Source: Serratia silvae (lineage in GTDB: Bacteria > Pseudomonadota > Gammaproteobacteria > Enterobacterales > Enterobacteriaceae). From it: DNA of 64,000 nucleotides. Location of the stretch: contig NZ_JAGQDC010000011.1 of NCBI RefSeq assembly GCF_023282985.1, positions 1-64,000 of the forward strand, given 5' to 3'. The position numbers and the translations under genes were made by a program. The notes below the pieces were generated by a model that made no database searches, had not been told where the DNA came from, and saw only the letters and a list, made by a program, of their open reading frames with translations. Below, piece after piece: positions 31,623 to 40,601 of this stretch (the stretch's first letter is position 1; each line of letters starts with the position of its first letter).

Positions 31623-31931
31623 TTAACGCCGAGCAAGCAAGACGCCGAGCACGATACCAACAGCAGCACCGATGCCTACGCCCTGCCAAGGTTTGTCTCG
31701 TACATAGCTATCGGCATTGCCAGCTACGTCGCGAGCATGTTGTGTCAGGCTGCTGGAACCGCTGAAGCGTGCACGGGCATCGCGTAATATCCCTTTTGCC
31801 TTGCTGTGCAGTTCATGCAGTTCTTCTTTGGTCTTGCTGCTGGAGTCGCGTAATACTTCATCCAGCGTATCGGCCAGCAGGTTCACGTCCTGATCGATGT
31901 CTCGTTCTACTTTATCTGTCTTGTTAAACAT
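31623..31931 (-). CDS. ygaM: YgaM, ElaB/YqjD/DUF883 family membrane-anchored protein
   Basis: This 102-residue protein has an acidic and basic helical N-terminus and a C-terminal glycine-rich membrane helix (GIGAAVGIVLGVLLARR). That is the pattern of YqjD/ElaB proteins, which tether ribosomes to the inner membrane in stationary phase. In E. coli ygaM is immediately upstream of nrdHIEF; the same neighbourhood is kept here apart from the MocR remnant. Confidence 0.88.
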   Translation of the reverse strand: MFNKTDKVERDIDQDVNLLADTLDEVLRDSSSKTKEELHELHSKAKGILRDARARFSGSSSLTQHARDVAGNADSYVRDKPWQGVGIGAAVGIVLGVLLARR

Positions 31932-32077
31932 TCGACTCTCCGTTACGACACATGTCCTTTAAGTGTAGACCATTTTGGGAAGTGTGCTGGCGATCACGAA
32001 AATTAATGGCTATCCACGCGAATAACGAGGCTTTTTTCGGGCATCACCCCAGCCTGAGGGCCTGGCTACAAGCTCTG

Positions 32078-32091
32078 TACATTTGGTTACT
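32078..32091 (+). promoter_or_regulatory. RstA box upstream of asr
   Basis: The sequence TACATTTGGTTACT differs at one base from the RstA consensus TACATNTNGTTACA. It lies about 100 bases before asr, whose E. coli homologue is induced by RstA at low pH and by phosphate limitation. Confidence 0.7.
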
Positions 32092-32192
32092 CAGCGAAAC
32101 CAATCACTCACGGAAGCGGCGAATTGATTCCTCTATTATCTCTTCAACGGCCCAACCGGGCTTACCGAAAAACACAATCTGAGGATTTAAAG

Positions 32193-32465
32193 ATGAAAAA
32201 AGTATTAGCGCTGATCGTTGCTGCCACCATGGGCCTGTCTTCTGTTGCTTTCGCTGCTGAAACTGCGGCTGCACCGGCACCAACTGTGACTGAGAAAGCT
32301 CCAGCTAAAGCGACTCACCACAAGAAAGCCACTAAAAAAGCACCAGAGCAGAAAGCTCAGGCCGCTAAAAAGCACAGCAAAAAAGCGCCAGTAGCTCAGA
32401 AAGCTCAGGCTGCTAAAAAACACCACCAATCAAGCAAGAAAGCCGCTGCTCCTGCTGCTAAATAA
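32193..32465 (+). CDS. asr: Acid shock protein Asr
   Basis: This 90-residue periplasmic protein has a cleavable signal peptide ending in AFA. A low-complexity, lysine- and alanine-rich basic tail follows with repeats of [14 protein letters not shown]. Asr is strongly induced by acid and thought to buffer or protect periplasmic proteins. The ATG at 32193 is chosen because it begins the signal peptide and follows GAGGA. An RstA-like box lies upstream and a terminator downstream. Confidence 0.92.
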   Translation: MKKVLALIVAATMGLSSVAFAAETAAAPAPTVTEKAPAKATHHKKATKKAPEQKAQAAKKHSKKAPVAQKAQAAKKHHQSSKKAAAPAAK

Positions 32466-32515
32466 GTGAAGATAGCGGAGCCGTCTAAGGTTCCGCATCC
32501 TCTGCTGAATACTCT

Positions 32516-32544
32516 GACACCCGGTTTACCGGGTGTCTTCTTTT
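32516..32544 (+). terminator. Terminator downstream of asr
   Basis: A perfect nine-base stem (GACACCCGG / CCGGGTGTC) is followed by TTCTTTT. Confidence 0.88.
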
Positions 32545-32558
32545 GAGGTGAGGTCATC

Positions 32559-32657
32559 ATGATGAACCGCTACCTTTTTGAAGTGATCTTCAGTGCCGTC
32601 ACGCTATGTGGTCTGGTGGTTGCCTGGGAATTGTTCCTGGCCAGCAGCTTCCTGTGA
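32559..32657 (+). CDS. Small single-helix membrane protein, 32 residues
   Basis: A 32-codon frame starts with ATGATG after GAGGTGAGGT, a strong ribosome-binding site at good spacing. It encodes a short start (MNRYLFEV) and one hydrophobic helix (IFSAVTLCGLVVAWELFL) ending in ASSFL. It looks like a genuine small inner-membrane protein. The function is unknown. It follows the asr terminator directly and its stop abuts the convergent NTF2-like gene. Confidence 0.6.
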   Translation: MMNRYLFEVIFSAVTLCGLVVAWELFLASSFL

Positions 32658-33038
32658 TTATTGCCCGATAGGGGTTTCGTGCAGGTGGAGCCAGCGTAGC
32701 CCGTCGGCGGTCTGGGTAAAGACCACGGTAGAATAACGCAGGGTCGCAGGTTGGCCTGGCAGCGTTTGCTTCTCGCGATAGTTGACTACGGCCCCCGTTG
32801 CCCATTCTGCGACCATCTTCATTTCTTCGATCACAATCTCCAGCCCCGGCTTTGCAGCTCGATGCGCCTGGAAAAATGCCCCTAGCTCGTTAGATCCCAG
32901 CTTGCTGCCGTTTAGGGCAATCATGCAAAAATCTGCGTGAAACCGCGCCAAGAGCGGTTGCAGTTCCCTAGCCCCTTTTCCCAGCCATTCGGCGATAGCC
33001 ACATGGGCGTCAATCACTTCGGTAAAATAACGATTCAT
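32658..33038 (-). CDS. SnoaL/NTF2-like domain protein
   Basis: This 126-residue protein has a single cone-shaped NTF2-like fold pattern: an N-terminal helix pair, FHADFCMIALNGSKLG and a C-terminal beta strand LHLHETPIG. DUF4440-type proteins of this kind are small enzymes or ligand binders of unknown role. The ATG at 33038 overlaps the MFS stop by one base (TGATG), so it is translationally coupled to the transporter. Longer in-frame starts would lie inside the MFS gene and are rejected. Confidence 0.75.
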   Translation of the reverse strand: MNRYFTEVIDAHVAIAEWLGKGARELQPLLARFHADFCMIALNGSKLGSNELGAFFQAHRAAKPGLEIVIEEMKMVAEWATGAVVNYREKQTLPGQPATLRYSTVVFTQTADGLRWLHLHETPIGQ

Positions 33039-34417
33039 CACGATTCCTGTTGAGCGTTGAGATGGCGCACGATGGCGCGGTTGGTAATACGCAGGCACAG
33101 CAGCATCGGGAACAACGTACTGACTGCGGCGAGATAAAAACAGTAACGATAGGCCACGAGCGGTTCCATATGGCCGAGCAACAGATTGAGCAACAGGCTG
33201 AGCAGGGTAACGCCAAAGCAAAAGCTCAGCTGGCGGTTGATATTCCATAGGGCGCTGGCATCGGCCAACTGGGTATCGGCAATGGTGAGAAAGGCACAGC
33301 TTTGTGCTGTGCTGCTACACAGGCTGCCACCCAAGCCCATCAAGGCAAACGCGAAGATTTGCCAGCTATGCTGCCCGGCATCGCCGATCTGCGATAGGGC
33401 CAGCATCCCGAAGCCTTGCAACGCACAACCGGCAACAAACAGCGGGCGTGGGCCGCAACGGTTGAAAACCTTGCCGGTCAGGGTGATGGCGGCGAAAGAG
33501 GCCAGTGACCAGGGAACCATCAGCCCGCCAACCTGAGTGGCCGACATACCCAGCTGGTTTTGCAGATACAGCATAGCCACCAGGCTGACGCCGATGAACA
33601 GACCAGGGATGCACTGGTAGACGATCATGGCGATACGCAACTGCGGATCCCGCACCAGCCGCAGGTTCAGCAGCGGGTATGGATGGCGCAGGCTGTGCCG
33701 CAGGTAGTAAGCAAACACCAACAGCCCAGCGAACAGCAAGATTGCGCCTTGCAACAGCAAATGGGGTTCGCTCAGACGGGTCAGGCCAAGCAGGATCAAG
33801 GTGAGTGCCAGACAGGCGCTAATCAGCCCGGTGACGTCCAGCCGCTTAACCTCGCTGGCCGTAGGCTCGTTACGCAGCCACAGAATAGCCAACAGCAGAG
33901 CCAGCGCCGCCAGCGGCAGGTTGCTGAAAAACACCCAGCGCCAGTCAAGATGATCGACAATCAGGCCACCCAATGCCGGGGAGAGCGCCGGAGCCAGCAG
34001 CCCCACCAGCATGATGGCGGCAGAAAGCCCGGCGCGTTCATGGCTACGAAACAGCTGATAGGTGAGCGTTTGGCCAATCGGGATTAGCAACCCTCCGCCC
34101 ATACCTTGTATCACCCGCCAGCCGATCAGTTCTTCGATCGATCCAGCGCGGCCTGCCGCCGTGGTTGCCAGCATAAACAGCACCAACGACAGTAAAAAAA
34201 CCTGCCGCCCGCCAATACGTTGCGCTAGCCAGGCGCTGAGCGGGATCACCAGCGTCAGGCCAAGCAGGTAACCATTGCTGATCCAGGCCAGTTGGCTGAT
34301 GCTGGCCTGCAAGGTGTGTCCGATCGCTGGGTAGGCGACGTTGGCGATAAACATGTTGATCAGATCGACAAAGAATCCGAGCAGATAGACGATTGCCACT
34401 TTAGTGCGATAAGCCAT
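33038..34417 (-). CDS. DHA2-family MFS drug transporter
   Basis: This 459-residue permease has about 14 membrane segments, the motif-C sequence PALSPALGGLIVDH and the first-segment motif DLINMFIANVAYPAI. It resembles EmrB/QacA-type drug-proton antiporters, without an adaptor gene nearby. The substrate is unknown. It is divergent from a LysR regulator with a near-perfect palindrome between them, and is co-transcribed with the NTF2-like gene. Confidence 0.85.
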   Translation of the reverse strand: MAYRTKVAIVYLLGFFVDLINMFIANVAYPAIGHTLQASISQLAWISNGYLLGLTLVIPLSAWLAQRIGGRQVFLLSLVLFMLATTAAGRAGSIEELIGWRVIQGMGGGLLIPIGQTLTYQLFRSHERAGLSAAIMLVGLLAPALSPALGGLIVDHLDWRWVFFSNLPLAALALLLAILWLRNEPTASEVKRLDVTGLISACLALTLILLGLTRLSEPHLLLQGAILLFAGLLVFAYYLRHSLRHPYPLLNLRLVRDPQLRIAMIVYQCIPGLFIGVSLVAMLYLQNQLGMSATQVGGLMVPWSLASFAAITLTGKVFNRCGPRPLFVAGCALQGFGMLALSQIGDAGQHSWQIFAFALMGLGGSLCSSTAQSCAFLTIADTQLADASALWNINRQLSFCFGVTLLSLLLNLLLGHMEPLVAYRYCFYLAAVSTLFPMLLCLRITNRAIVRHLNAQQES

Positions 34418-34488
34418 GAAGCCTCCGGTTGAAGGCGTGCAGTGTAGCGGGCGGGAAAGGGCTGATAAATCGGCGCTGGGCGATTACA

Positions 34489-34509
34489 CTGTCAAAAATA
34501 TTTTGACAG
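34489..34509. promoter_or_regulatory. Palindromic operator between LysR and MFS genes
   Basis: Nine-base arms CTGTCAAAA and TTTTGACAG, perfectly complementary, flank ATA. The site is 15 bases upstream of the LysR start and about 70 from the MFS start, and probably binds the LysR protein. TTGACA within it may also be a -35 element. Confidence 0.7.
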
Positions 34510-34523
34510 TTGGTGGGTGAAAG

Positions 34524-35420
34524 ATGCTCAATTTAGCCAGGTTAGCGATGTTTGTTGCGGTGGTCGACACCGGCAGTTTTACCGCTGCGGCGGAGGCACT
34601 AGGGCAAACCAAGGCGGTGGTCAGTTTTAACATCAAGCAGTTGGAAAGCGAGCTAGGCGTTTCATTGCTGGTGCGAAGTACGCGGCGGCTGTCACTCACC
34701 GACGCTGGCGAGCGTTTTTATCCACGTTGCCAACGGCTATTACAGGATGCGGAATACCTGCTCGACGATGTGCGCCGCGATCATCATGGCTTGAGTGGCA
34801 TTCTGCGCATCACCAGCACGCCAGAATATGGTGCGCAGGTGGTGGTTCCGGCCTTGGCCGCCTTCGCGCAGTTGCACCCGCGCTTACGCATTCAGCACGT
34901 TTCTTCTTCTTACCATGCGGATTTGATTTCCGAGCGGTTTGACGTGGCTATCCGCCTGGGCCAACTGGCGGACTCCAACCATCATGCAGCGCTGATCGAT
35001 AATTTCGCCATCTTACCGGTGGCGGCACCGGCCTATCTGGCACAGCGGCCGATCGCGTCACTGCCTCAACTGGCTCAGGCTGCCTGGCTGGCCCACAGCC
35101 GTCTCCCTTCGCCGCTGAGTTGGCAAGTGCTTACCCCTGAACGTCAGGCGGTATTGTTCAGGGTGGAAGATGACGCCAGGCTGATGGCCGATAGCGCCAC
35201 TGCGTTGCTGACTTTCGCGTTACAGGGGGCGGGTGTGGCCCTGCTGCCAGAATGGCTGGTTCGGCCCGTTATTGCTAACGGGCAGTTATGCCACCTGCTG
35301 CCAGATCACCAGTTCCCGGTACAGAGCATTTATGCGCTCTATCCCAACACACGCCATGTGCCGGAGAAGGTGAGAGGGTTTATTGATTTCCTGCGGGGGC
35401 GGGTAGCCACGGCTGAATAA
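34524..35420 (+). CDS. LysR-family regulator
   Basis: This 298-residue LysR protein has the usual HTH (SFTAAAEALGQTKAVVSFNIKQLESELG) and inducer-binding domain. It is close to the group with DVRRDHHGLSGILRITS and FDVAIRLGQLADSNHHA. The effector is unknown. A palindrome lies directly upstream, and it probably controls the divergent MFS pump. Its 3' end overlaps the convergent hydrolase gene by 41 bases. Confidence 0.88.
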   Translation: MLNLARLAMFVAVVDTGSFTAAAEALGQTKAVVSFNIKQLESELGVSLLVRSTRRLSLTDAGERFYPRCQRLLQDAEYLLDDVRRDHHGLSGILRITSTPEYGAQVVVPALAAFAQLHPRLRIQHVSSSYHADLISERFDVAIRLGQLADSNHHAALIDNFAILPVAAPAYLAQRPIASLPQLAQAAWLAHSRLPSPLSWQVLTPERQAVLFRVEDDARLMADSATALLTFALQGAGVALLPEWLVRPVIANGQLCHLLPDHQFPVQSIYALYPNTRHVPEKVRGFIDFLRGRVATAE

Positions 35421-36408
35421 AAGCCAGCACGGCAGCGATGGTTTGCTGGTGGGCACGTTCACGCTCGGCGGGGGAAGATCCACAGATAAAGGCTTCCCCT
35501 TCCTCCGCTAATATCTCCAGAGCGGCTGGGGTACAAAGCTGTAGGAAATCGAAGTGATTGCTGCCCGGCAAGACGACGGCCTTGATTGGCTGCTGCCCGC
35601 TGTGCGTTGCTAGCGACTCAGCTCCCAGACTTTCCGGATCGTTACCCGGCATAAAATGTTGTGCGGCGATGACCAGCAGCGGCGCGCTGATTTGGCGCAG
35701 GCTGGCCGGTTGCAGATAGGGCACCATGCCTGGGTCCAAGGCGATGGCGAAGCGGATGCGGGCATCGGTGTAATTAGCGCCAAACTGGGTGGCAGAGATA
35801 CTGTTCTTGTTAACACCGGCATAAAACAGGCAGTTAGGCGAGCGTGGTTGGTGTTGGCAGCCGGCGATAAAATCCTTTAACGCGACTCGGCCACCAATCG
35901 CAGAGATAGCGCTGTAACCTCCTTTGGAATGCCCCGCCACGCCAATGGCCTGTGTGTTGATCCGCGGCTGCCATGTACCATCCTTGAGCATGGCGTCGAT
36001 CAGCGCCGAGATATCGCGTGTTTGTTGCCACAGTTCGAGCGATTTTGCCGGGATGGAATCACCGCTGGTACTACCCGGATGATTGGCTGCAACCACGATC
36101 ATTCCTTGTTCCACCAGCGCCTTCGCCAGCCAGGCTTGGCTGCTATTATTGCCACCGCTGCCGTGGCTGATGATCATCAGTGGAAAATGCCCGGTTGCTG
36201 GCGGGGCGTCCGGCATGGCCGAGATGCCTGCAAATACCGGCCTGCCACCAACCTGCTGTGGCTGGCCTTGGGCGTGAGTGGGGTAATAGATACGGGTCAC
36301 CAATGGGCGATCGCCGTTATAAAACGTTTGCAGGCGGCTGGCAACCTGCCAGGGCGCGGCGGTGGCTATACTGCTAAACAGCAGACACAGGATCCATAAC
36401 TTTTTCAT
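35380..36408 (-). CDS. Secreted alpha/beta hydrolase
   Basis: This 342-residue protein has a signal peptide ending in ATA and an alpha/beta-hydrolase fold like platelet-activating-factor acetylhydrolase or dienelactone hydrolase. It shows an oxyanion segment SHGSGGNNSS, a nucleophile elbow GHSKGGYS, an aspartate in FAIALDPGM and a histidine in PGSNHFDF. It likely hydrolyses an ester in the periplasm; the substrate is unknown. The ATG at 36408 is preferred because it begins the signal peptide. It is divergent from the AraC-type gene. Confidence 0.8.
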   Translation of the reverse strand: MKKLWILCLLFSSIATAAPWQVASRLQTFYNGDRPLVTRIYYPTHAQGQPQQVGGRPVFAGISAMPDAPPATGHFPLMIISHGSGGNNSSQAWLAKALVEQGMIVVAANHPGSTSGDSIPAKSLELWQQTRDISALIDAMLKDGTWQPRINTQAIGVAGHSKGGYSAISAIGGRVALKDFIAGCQHQPRSPNCLFYAGVNKNSISATQFGANYTDARIRFAIALDPGMVPYLQPASLRQISAPLLVIAAQHFMPGNDPESLGAESLATHSGQQPIKAVVLPGSNHFDFLQLCTPAALEILAEEGEAFICGSSPAERERAHQQTIAAVLAFIQPWLPAPAGNQ

Positions 36409-36551
36409 AATTGCTCCTTCAAGGGGAAAACCAAACCATCGCATCCGTGTTCTCCTGGCGCGACCTCGATCGCGATCCAGGTCGTTAAGCGATTGTTTTA
36501 GCTGATTATGGTCTCTACACTGGGGTGTTCCCGAATAATCACAGAGGTAAC

Positions 36552-37556
36552 ATGCCGCTTATCCCGCTGTCTTTTCTCTTCAGCCTGTTGTGCCTGGTGT
36601 TGATCGTGCGCCTTGGTTGGCCACGGCCACGCAGTTGGTTGCTACAGCTGTTGCTGTTGATCTGCGCCTGGCAAAGCCTGCTGGTGGGGATCCGTTTTGG
36701 CTATCAGCAACCTTGGGTCGCTATTTTGCAACCGCTGGGGGCCGCCCTGATCCCGCCATTGTGTTATCTGGTGCTGATGTTACAAGCCCGTGGGCTGATG
36801 GGGTGGCGCGTCGTTGGGCATCTGACGTTCCCGCTACTGGTGTTATTGGTGCAGTGGCGAGCCTTGGCTGCGCTGGATGGGCTGATCGTTATTGGCTATC
36901 TCGGTTACGGCGCGGCTATTTTGCTGTACCTGCGGCGCGGTGAGAATGCCTTGCAACAGGTGGCGCTGGCGGACAGTTGGCTGAGCTATCGCTTATGGTG
37001 CGGATTAGGCGGCCTGCTGATCGTCTGCGGCCTGGCCGAGTTGGCGATTACCCTGGATTATTCGCTGTTAGCCGGGAGACATGCTGGCGCACTGGCGGCC
37101 TTTGGCAATGTGATGATGGTCTTGGGGGTAGGGTTGGTGCTTGGCCGCGAGCGCCGACAGCCGGAACCCGAAGATCAGCCCTTGCCGCCAGCGCAAGCCG
37201 AGGCGCTAACAGAGGATGACCAGCACTGCTTTGAGCTGATCAACCAACGGCTACGCCAGGACGATCTCTATCTGGAACCGACGCTGAACCTGGCCCGGTT
37301 AGCGCGCAAGGTAGGCATACCGGCACGTAAAGTCTCCCAGGCGATTAACCAGCAGGCGGGGATGAACGTATCCCAATACGTGAATCAATTACGCATTCAG
37401 CAAGCGGCCCAGTGGCTGAGCAGCAGCGATCGCCCGGTGACTGAGATTATGTTGGAGGCCGGTTTCAGCACTAAATCCAACTTTAACCGTGAGTTTCTGC
37501 GTGTTCAGGGGATGAGCCCCAGCGAATGGCGTAGACAGCAGGCAGGGGTTCCATAG
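36552..37556 (+). CDS. Membrane-linked AraC-family regulator
   Basis: This 334-residue protein has an N-terminal half with about seven hydrophobic segments (to about residue 205). A C-terminal AraC/XylS DNA-binding domain follows, with LARLARKVGIPARKVSQAIN and TEIMLEAGFSTKSNFNREF. Such regulators sense signals in the membrane. AGAGG lies before the ATG at 36552, preferred to a GTG at 36525. It is divergent from the secreted hydrolase and may control it. Confidence 0.85.
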   Translation: MPLIPLSFLFSLLCLVLIVRLGWPRPRSWLLQLLLLICAWQSLLVGIRFGYQQPWVAILQPLGAALIPPLCYLVLMLQARGLMGWRVVGHLTFPLLVLLVQWRALAALDGLIVIGYLGYGAAILLYLRRGENALQQVALADSWLSYRLWCGLGGLLIVCGLAELAITLDYSLLAGRHAGALAAFGNVMMVLGVGLVLGRERRQPEPEDQPLPPAQAEALTEDDQHCFELINQRLRQDDLYLEPTLNLARLARKVGIPARKVSQAINQQAGMNVSQYVNQLRIQQAAQWLSSSDRPVTEIMLEAGFSTKSNFNREFLRVQGMSPSEWRRQQAGVP

Positions 37557-37659
37557 CTGCAGATTATTCCTAAACCAGAAATCATACGGATAAATTAATT
37601 GTTTCATCTTCTGATTACGGTAAGGTCGCACAGCTACCCAGAACTGAGAGGAGAAATCG

Positions 37660-37998
37660 ATGTATTTACGGCCGGATGAAGTGGCTAAGGTGTTAGAGAG
37701 TACCGGTTTTGAGCGTGATTATGTCACCGATCAGACCTACGGTTTTCGCAAGGGCGAGCACTACGTGTATGTGAATCGGGAAGCGCGAATGGGCAGAATG
37801 GCGTTGGTGATCCACCCGGCGTTAAAAGAGAAGAGCCTCCATTTTGCCACGCCGACCTCATTGATGCGCAACAGCGAGCAGTATCTTGAGTTTCCCCTGG
37901 ATTTAAGCGGTGATACGCCAAACACGCGTTACGGCATTCCCCACGGTTTCAGCTCTCGTGATGCGCTCTCGCGCTATCTCTACAGCATGTTCCTTTAA
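37660..37998 (+). CDS. ygaC: YgaC, DUF2002 family protein
   Basis: This 112-residue protein begins [17 protein letters not shown] and has [12 protein letters not shown] and [11 protein letters not shown] recognise these as features of the small YgaC family of enteric bacteria. In E. coli ygaC lies beside ygaM and the nrd operon, and it is in the same broad neighbourhood here, which supports the call. The function is unknown. The start follows GAGAGGAG. It converges on yicN. Confidence 0.8.
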   Translation: MYLRPDEVAKVLESTGFERDYVTDQTYGFRKGEHYVYVNREARMGRMALVIHPALKEKSLHFATPTSLMRNSEQYLEFPLDLSGDTPNTRYGIPHGFSSRDALSRYLYSMFL

Positions 37999-38025
37999 AC
38001 TCTCCCCCGTTGCCGGGGGAAAGCT

Positions 38026-38472
38026 TCACCAGTTGGTCAGCGCTTCCCGGTTATAACGTTCGTTGTAGGCCCGGCGGAACTGTGCCAGTTCAAACGCATC
38101 CAGATCCAGTTCGGCAAAGTAAAACAGCGCCGCTTCGGTGTGCTCGGCGTGCAGTTCCGGCGACAGCCCGGCGCGCAGCAGCGTTTCCCGCCACAGGCCA
38201 ATCTGCTCATCGTCCGCCTGCTTGATAAACGTCAGGTAGATAAACAGCAGATAGGCGGCCTGATGCATCTCTTCGGTATAGCCGTTGTTCAACATGCGGA
38301 TAAAGCTTTGGCTGTGGCGGCTGCCCATCTCCTGCAGCATGGACTCCACCAGCATCGGTTTTATTTTCAACAAGTGCGCCAGTGAATCTATCGCCTTGCG
38401 GGTGTCGGAAGTCAGGACACGATAGCCAATAATGAAAACTACGATCAGGGCGGCGATGATGATCCACGTCAT
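38026..38472 (-). CDS. yicN: DUF1198 family protein, YicN-like
   Basis: This 148-residue protein has one N-terminal membrane helix (MTWIIIAALIVVFIIGY) followed by a soluble helical domain with MLQEMGSRHSQSFIRML and AALFYFAELDLDAFE. It matches the DUF1198 family to which E. coli YicN belongs. The function is unknown. It is likely anchored in the inner membrane with the domain in the cytoplasm. Confidence 0.7.
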   Translation of the reverse strand: MTWIIIAALIVVFIIGYRVLTSDTRKAIDSLAHLLKIKPMLVESMLQEMGSRHSQSFIRMLNNGYTEEMHQAAYLLFIYLTFIKQADDEQIGLWRETLLRAGLSPELHAEHTEAALFYFAELDLDAFELAQFRRAYNERYNREALTNW

Positions 38473-38518
38473 GTATGATTTTTACCGTCTTGGTGCGCAA
38501 CATACGCGCCTGAAATTG

Positions 38519-38854
38519 TCAGTGTTGCTCGCCGCTGAAATTGTCTGCGGCCCGTTGTTTATTATGCACATGGCGATTAAAGGTCGCGGCATCTTGCGCC
38601 AGCGCATCCAAATGGGCACCCAGCATCTTGATCTGCTTGACCAAGGCATGCTGTTCCGGCACCGAACTGGCGGTGCTCAGTTTGTTGACCAGCTGTTCAT
38701 TCTGCATACGCAGCGCGATTTCACGCCGTTGCGCTTCGGCCAGCTGCTGTTGCAGAGCCTGGTAGCCTTGTTGCCATTCACGGTGCTGCTGTTCGAAGCT
38801 GGTTTGTAACTCATTCATTGCATTCTGAAACTGGATTTCCAGCTCGCGCATATT
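38519..38854 (-). CDS. Coiled-coil protein, unrecognised
   Basis: This 111-residue protein is almost wholly helical, with a heptad-like glutamine- and leucine-rich coiled coil (about 1-70) and a helical tail. There is no signal peptide or membrane segment. AAGGATCC lies before the ATG at 38854; an in-frame start eight codons upstream is less likely. It is downstream of nothing obvious and may form an oligomer. No function can be proposed. Confidence 0.6.
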   Translation of the reverse strand, partial: NMRELEIQFQNAMNELQTSFEQQHREWQQGYQALQQQLAEAQRREIALRMQNEQLVNKLSTASSVPEQHALVKQIKMLGAHLDALAQDAATFNRHVHNKQRAADNFSGEQH

Positions 38855-39023
38855 CATGGGTTGGATCCTTTGCGGCACTCAATAATGGCCTGCAGTATAA
38901 CGAAAAGCGCTCCTAACCTCACCCGTTGCCGTTAATTCCTCACTTGCAACCCTGGCGAGGCGTCTTACAATCAAGCCATTCAACAGTCCGCCGGTGGGTG
39001 AAATCTCCCGAGAGTGATGTGAA

Positions 39024-39596
39024 ATGAGCGACGAAGAGAACGATTTTTTTGCCCAGGCGATGACTGATGTGAAGCCGTTATCCGCGGGGCAACCCACGCT
39101 GTACCTCAAAGCGCAGGATCCTGTCGATAAACGTGCTCGCCGGGAAGCTCAGGCGTTGCAGTTGGAGAACTTTCTCAGCACCGGCTTCCTGGACATCATT
39201 CCCTGCGATACTCCGTTGGAATATAAGGGCGAAGGTATTCAGCAAGGGGTGCTAGATAAGCTGCGTCACGGCTACTATCCGCCACAAGTCAGCCTCAATT
39301 TGCTGCGCCAGCCGGTCGAGATCTGCCGCCAGGCGCTGTTCCGTTTTATCATCCAGGCGGAGAAAGACAGCTTGCGCTCGTTGCTGATTGTGCATGGCCG
39401 TGGGCGCACGGATCAAAGCCATCCGAATATCATCCGCAGCTACCTGGCCAAATGGTTGGGGCAGTTTGAACAGGTGCAGGCGTTTTGCCGGGCACTGCCA
39501 CGTGACGGTGGTGAAGGGGCTTGCTACGTCACCTTACGTAAGTCTGCCGCTGCCAAAGCGGATAACTTCGAACGTCATGCCAAACATAGCCGTTAA
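39024..39596 (+). CDS. smrA: DNA endonuclease SmrA
   Basis: This 190-residue protein matches enteric SmrA (YdaL). The start DFFAQAMTDVKPL is followed by an N-terminal motif LQLENFLSTGFLDIIP and a C-terminal Smr domain with LLIVHGRGRTDQSHPNIIRS and YVTLRK. SmrA has nicking and endonuclease activity; its biological role is not settled. It is divergent from the coiled-coil gene. Confidence 0.93.
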   Translation: MSDEENDFFAQAMTDVKPLSAGQPTLYLKAQDPVDKRARREAQALQLENFLSTGFLDIIPCDTPLEYKGEGIQQGVLDKLRHGYYPPQVSLNLLRQPVEICRQALFRFIIQAEKDSLRSLLIVHGRGRTDQSHPNIIRSYLAKWLGQFEQVQAFCRALPRDGGEGACYVTLRKSAAAKADNFERHAKHSR

Positions 39597-39640
39597 GGTG
39601 TAATCATGGCGGCGCAAGGGAGCGCCGCCACAGGAGAGAG

Positions 39641-40054
39641 CTAGCGTTTAAACCACTTATAATCCAGAGAGTAACGACCAGCACCGGTAACGGCAAGCAG
39701 CAGCAGGCCGGCGATAATACTGATGTTTTTAAAGAAGTTGATCTCGTTGCCGATCATTTCTGCCCCGCTAAAACGCCAGAACGGGTGGCCGATAAAGGCG
39801 GTGCCCAGCACATAGAGCGCATAAATGATGGCTATCGGCCGGGTGAAGGCCCCCAGCACGATGAAGATACCGAAAATGAACTCCACCACCACGGCGACAA
39901 CCGCGGCCAGGTAGGGCATCGGCGTGCCGTAGCCCTCCATTGCCGTGACCGTGGCACCAAAGTTGGTCAGCTTCATCCAACCGAAAATCAGAAACAGGAT
40001 CATCAGCAAAATTCTGGCCAACAGAATGGTGCCGTCTTTTACACTTTCGCTCAT
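39641..40054 (-). CDS. DoxX family inner-membrane protein
   Basis: This 137-residue protein has four membrane segments and typical DoxX sequences (LILFGWMKLTNF-like start, AAVVAVVVEFIFGIFIVLG, YALYVLGTAFIGHPFW). E. coli YphA is a close type. DoxX proteins are linked to redox or sulfur chemistry, but the role here is not known. The ATG at 40054 is preferred over an upstream start. It is the last core-like gene before the tail cluster. Confidence 0.82.
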   Translation of the reverse strand: MSESVKDGTILLARILLMILFLIFGWMKLTNFGATVTAMEGYGTPMPYLAAVVAVVVEFIFGIFIVLGAFTRPIAIIYALYVLGTAFIGHPFWRFSGAEMIGNEINFFKNISIIAGLLLLAVTGAGRYSLDYKWFKR

Positions 40055-40601
40055 TGTGAACCCCTTAACCACTACCCAAAAAAGGTTGCTGTACCTGGTA
40101 AATACTAGATCAACTTCACATTTTATCTAGCGAGAAGGCATGAGGAGAGTTCACGGAATATCAGCAGACGCCGAAGTCGTCGTCTTCGTGATAGGGGTTC
40201 ACTTCATTGGCCTATACCTCGGTCGCGACATTACGTAAGGAGCGCTGCGCCCATTCAGATACCCGGTAAATTGCTGTTTATGACTGAATGGGTAACAGGT
40301 AAATCATTCTACTTAGGGATCATTATGACAATTGAAATCCGCTCAGTGGTAAAAGCCTCGTTGCGCCATATCGCCCAGCTTGCCATGTCTTGATCTGCGC
40401 CCGCCACCTCATCAGAAGGTTGATATTTAATGTTTTTCTTCAGCGCTGGCGTTCTTCTCCAGCAATATTACTGCATCTGTCCCCCCCTATTTATTCTCGG
40501 TTTTTTTCCGCTTTGTCCTGCCACACTTCCTACAACACCCATCGATGGGCGGCTTTGCCTCGTCTGGTTACACTAGAGCCAATAAAAAATAAGGAGGTCT
40601 T
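40055..40601. other. Boundary region between core and tail cluster
   Basis: No complete gene is visible. The minus strand at about 40139-40200 encodes the apparent C-terminal fragment ANEVNPYHEDDDFGVC, which may be the end of a lost gene. A 22-codon plus-strand frame (40324-40392, starting MTIEIRS after a purine-rich stretch) looks like a truncated acetyltransferase start. The last 80 bases before the Q gene should contain its promoter. No integrase site or attachment repeat was recognised. Confidence 0.4.
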
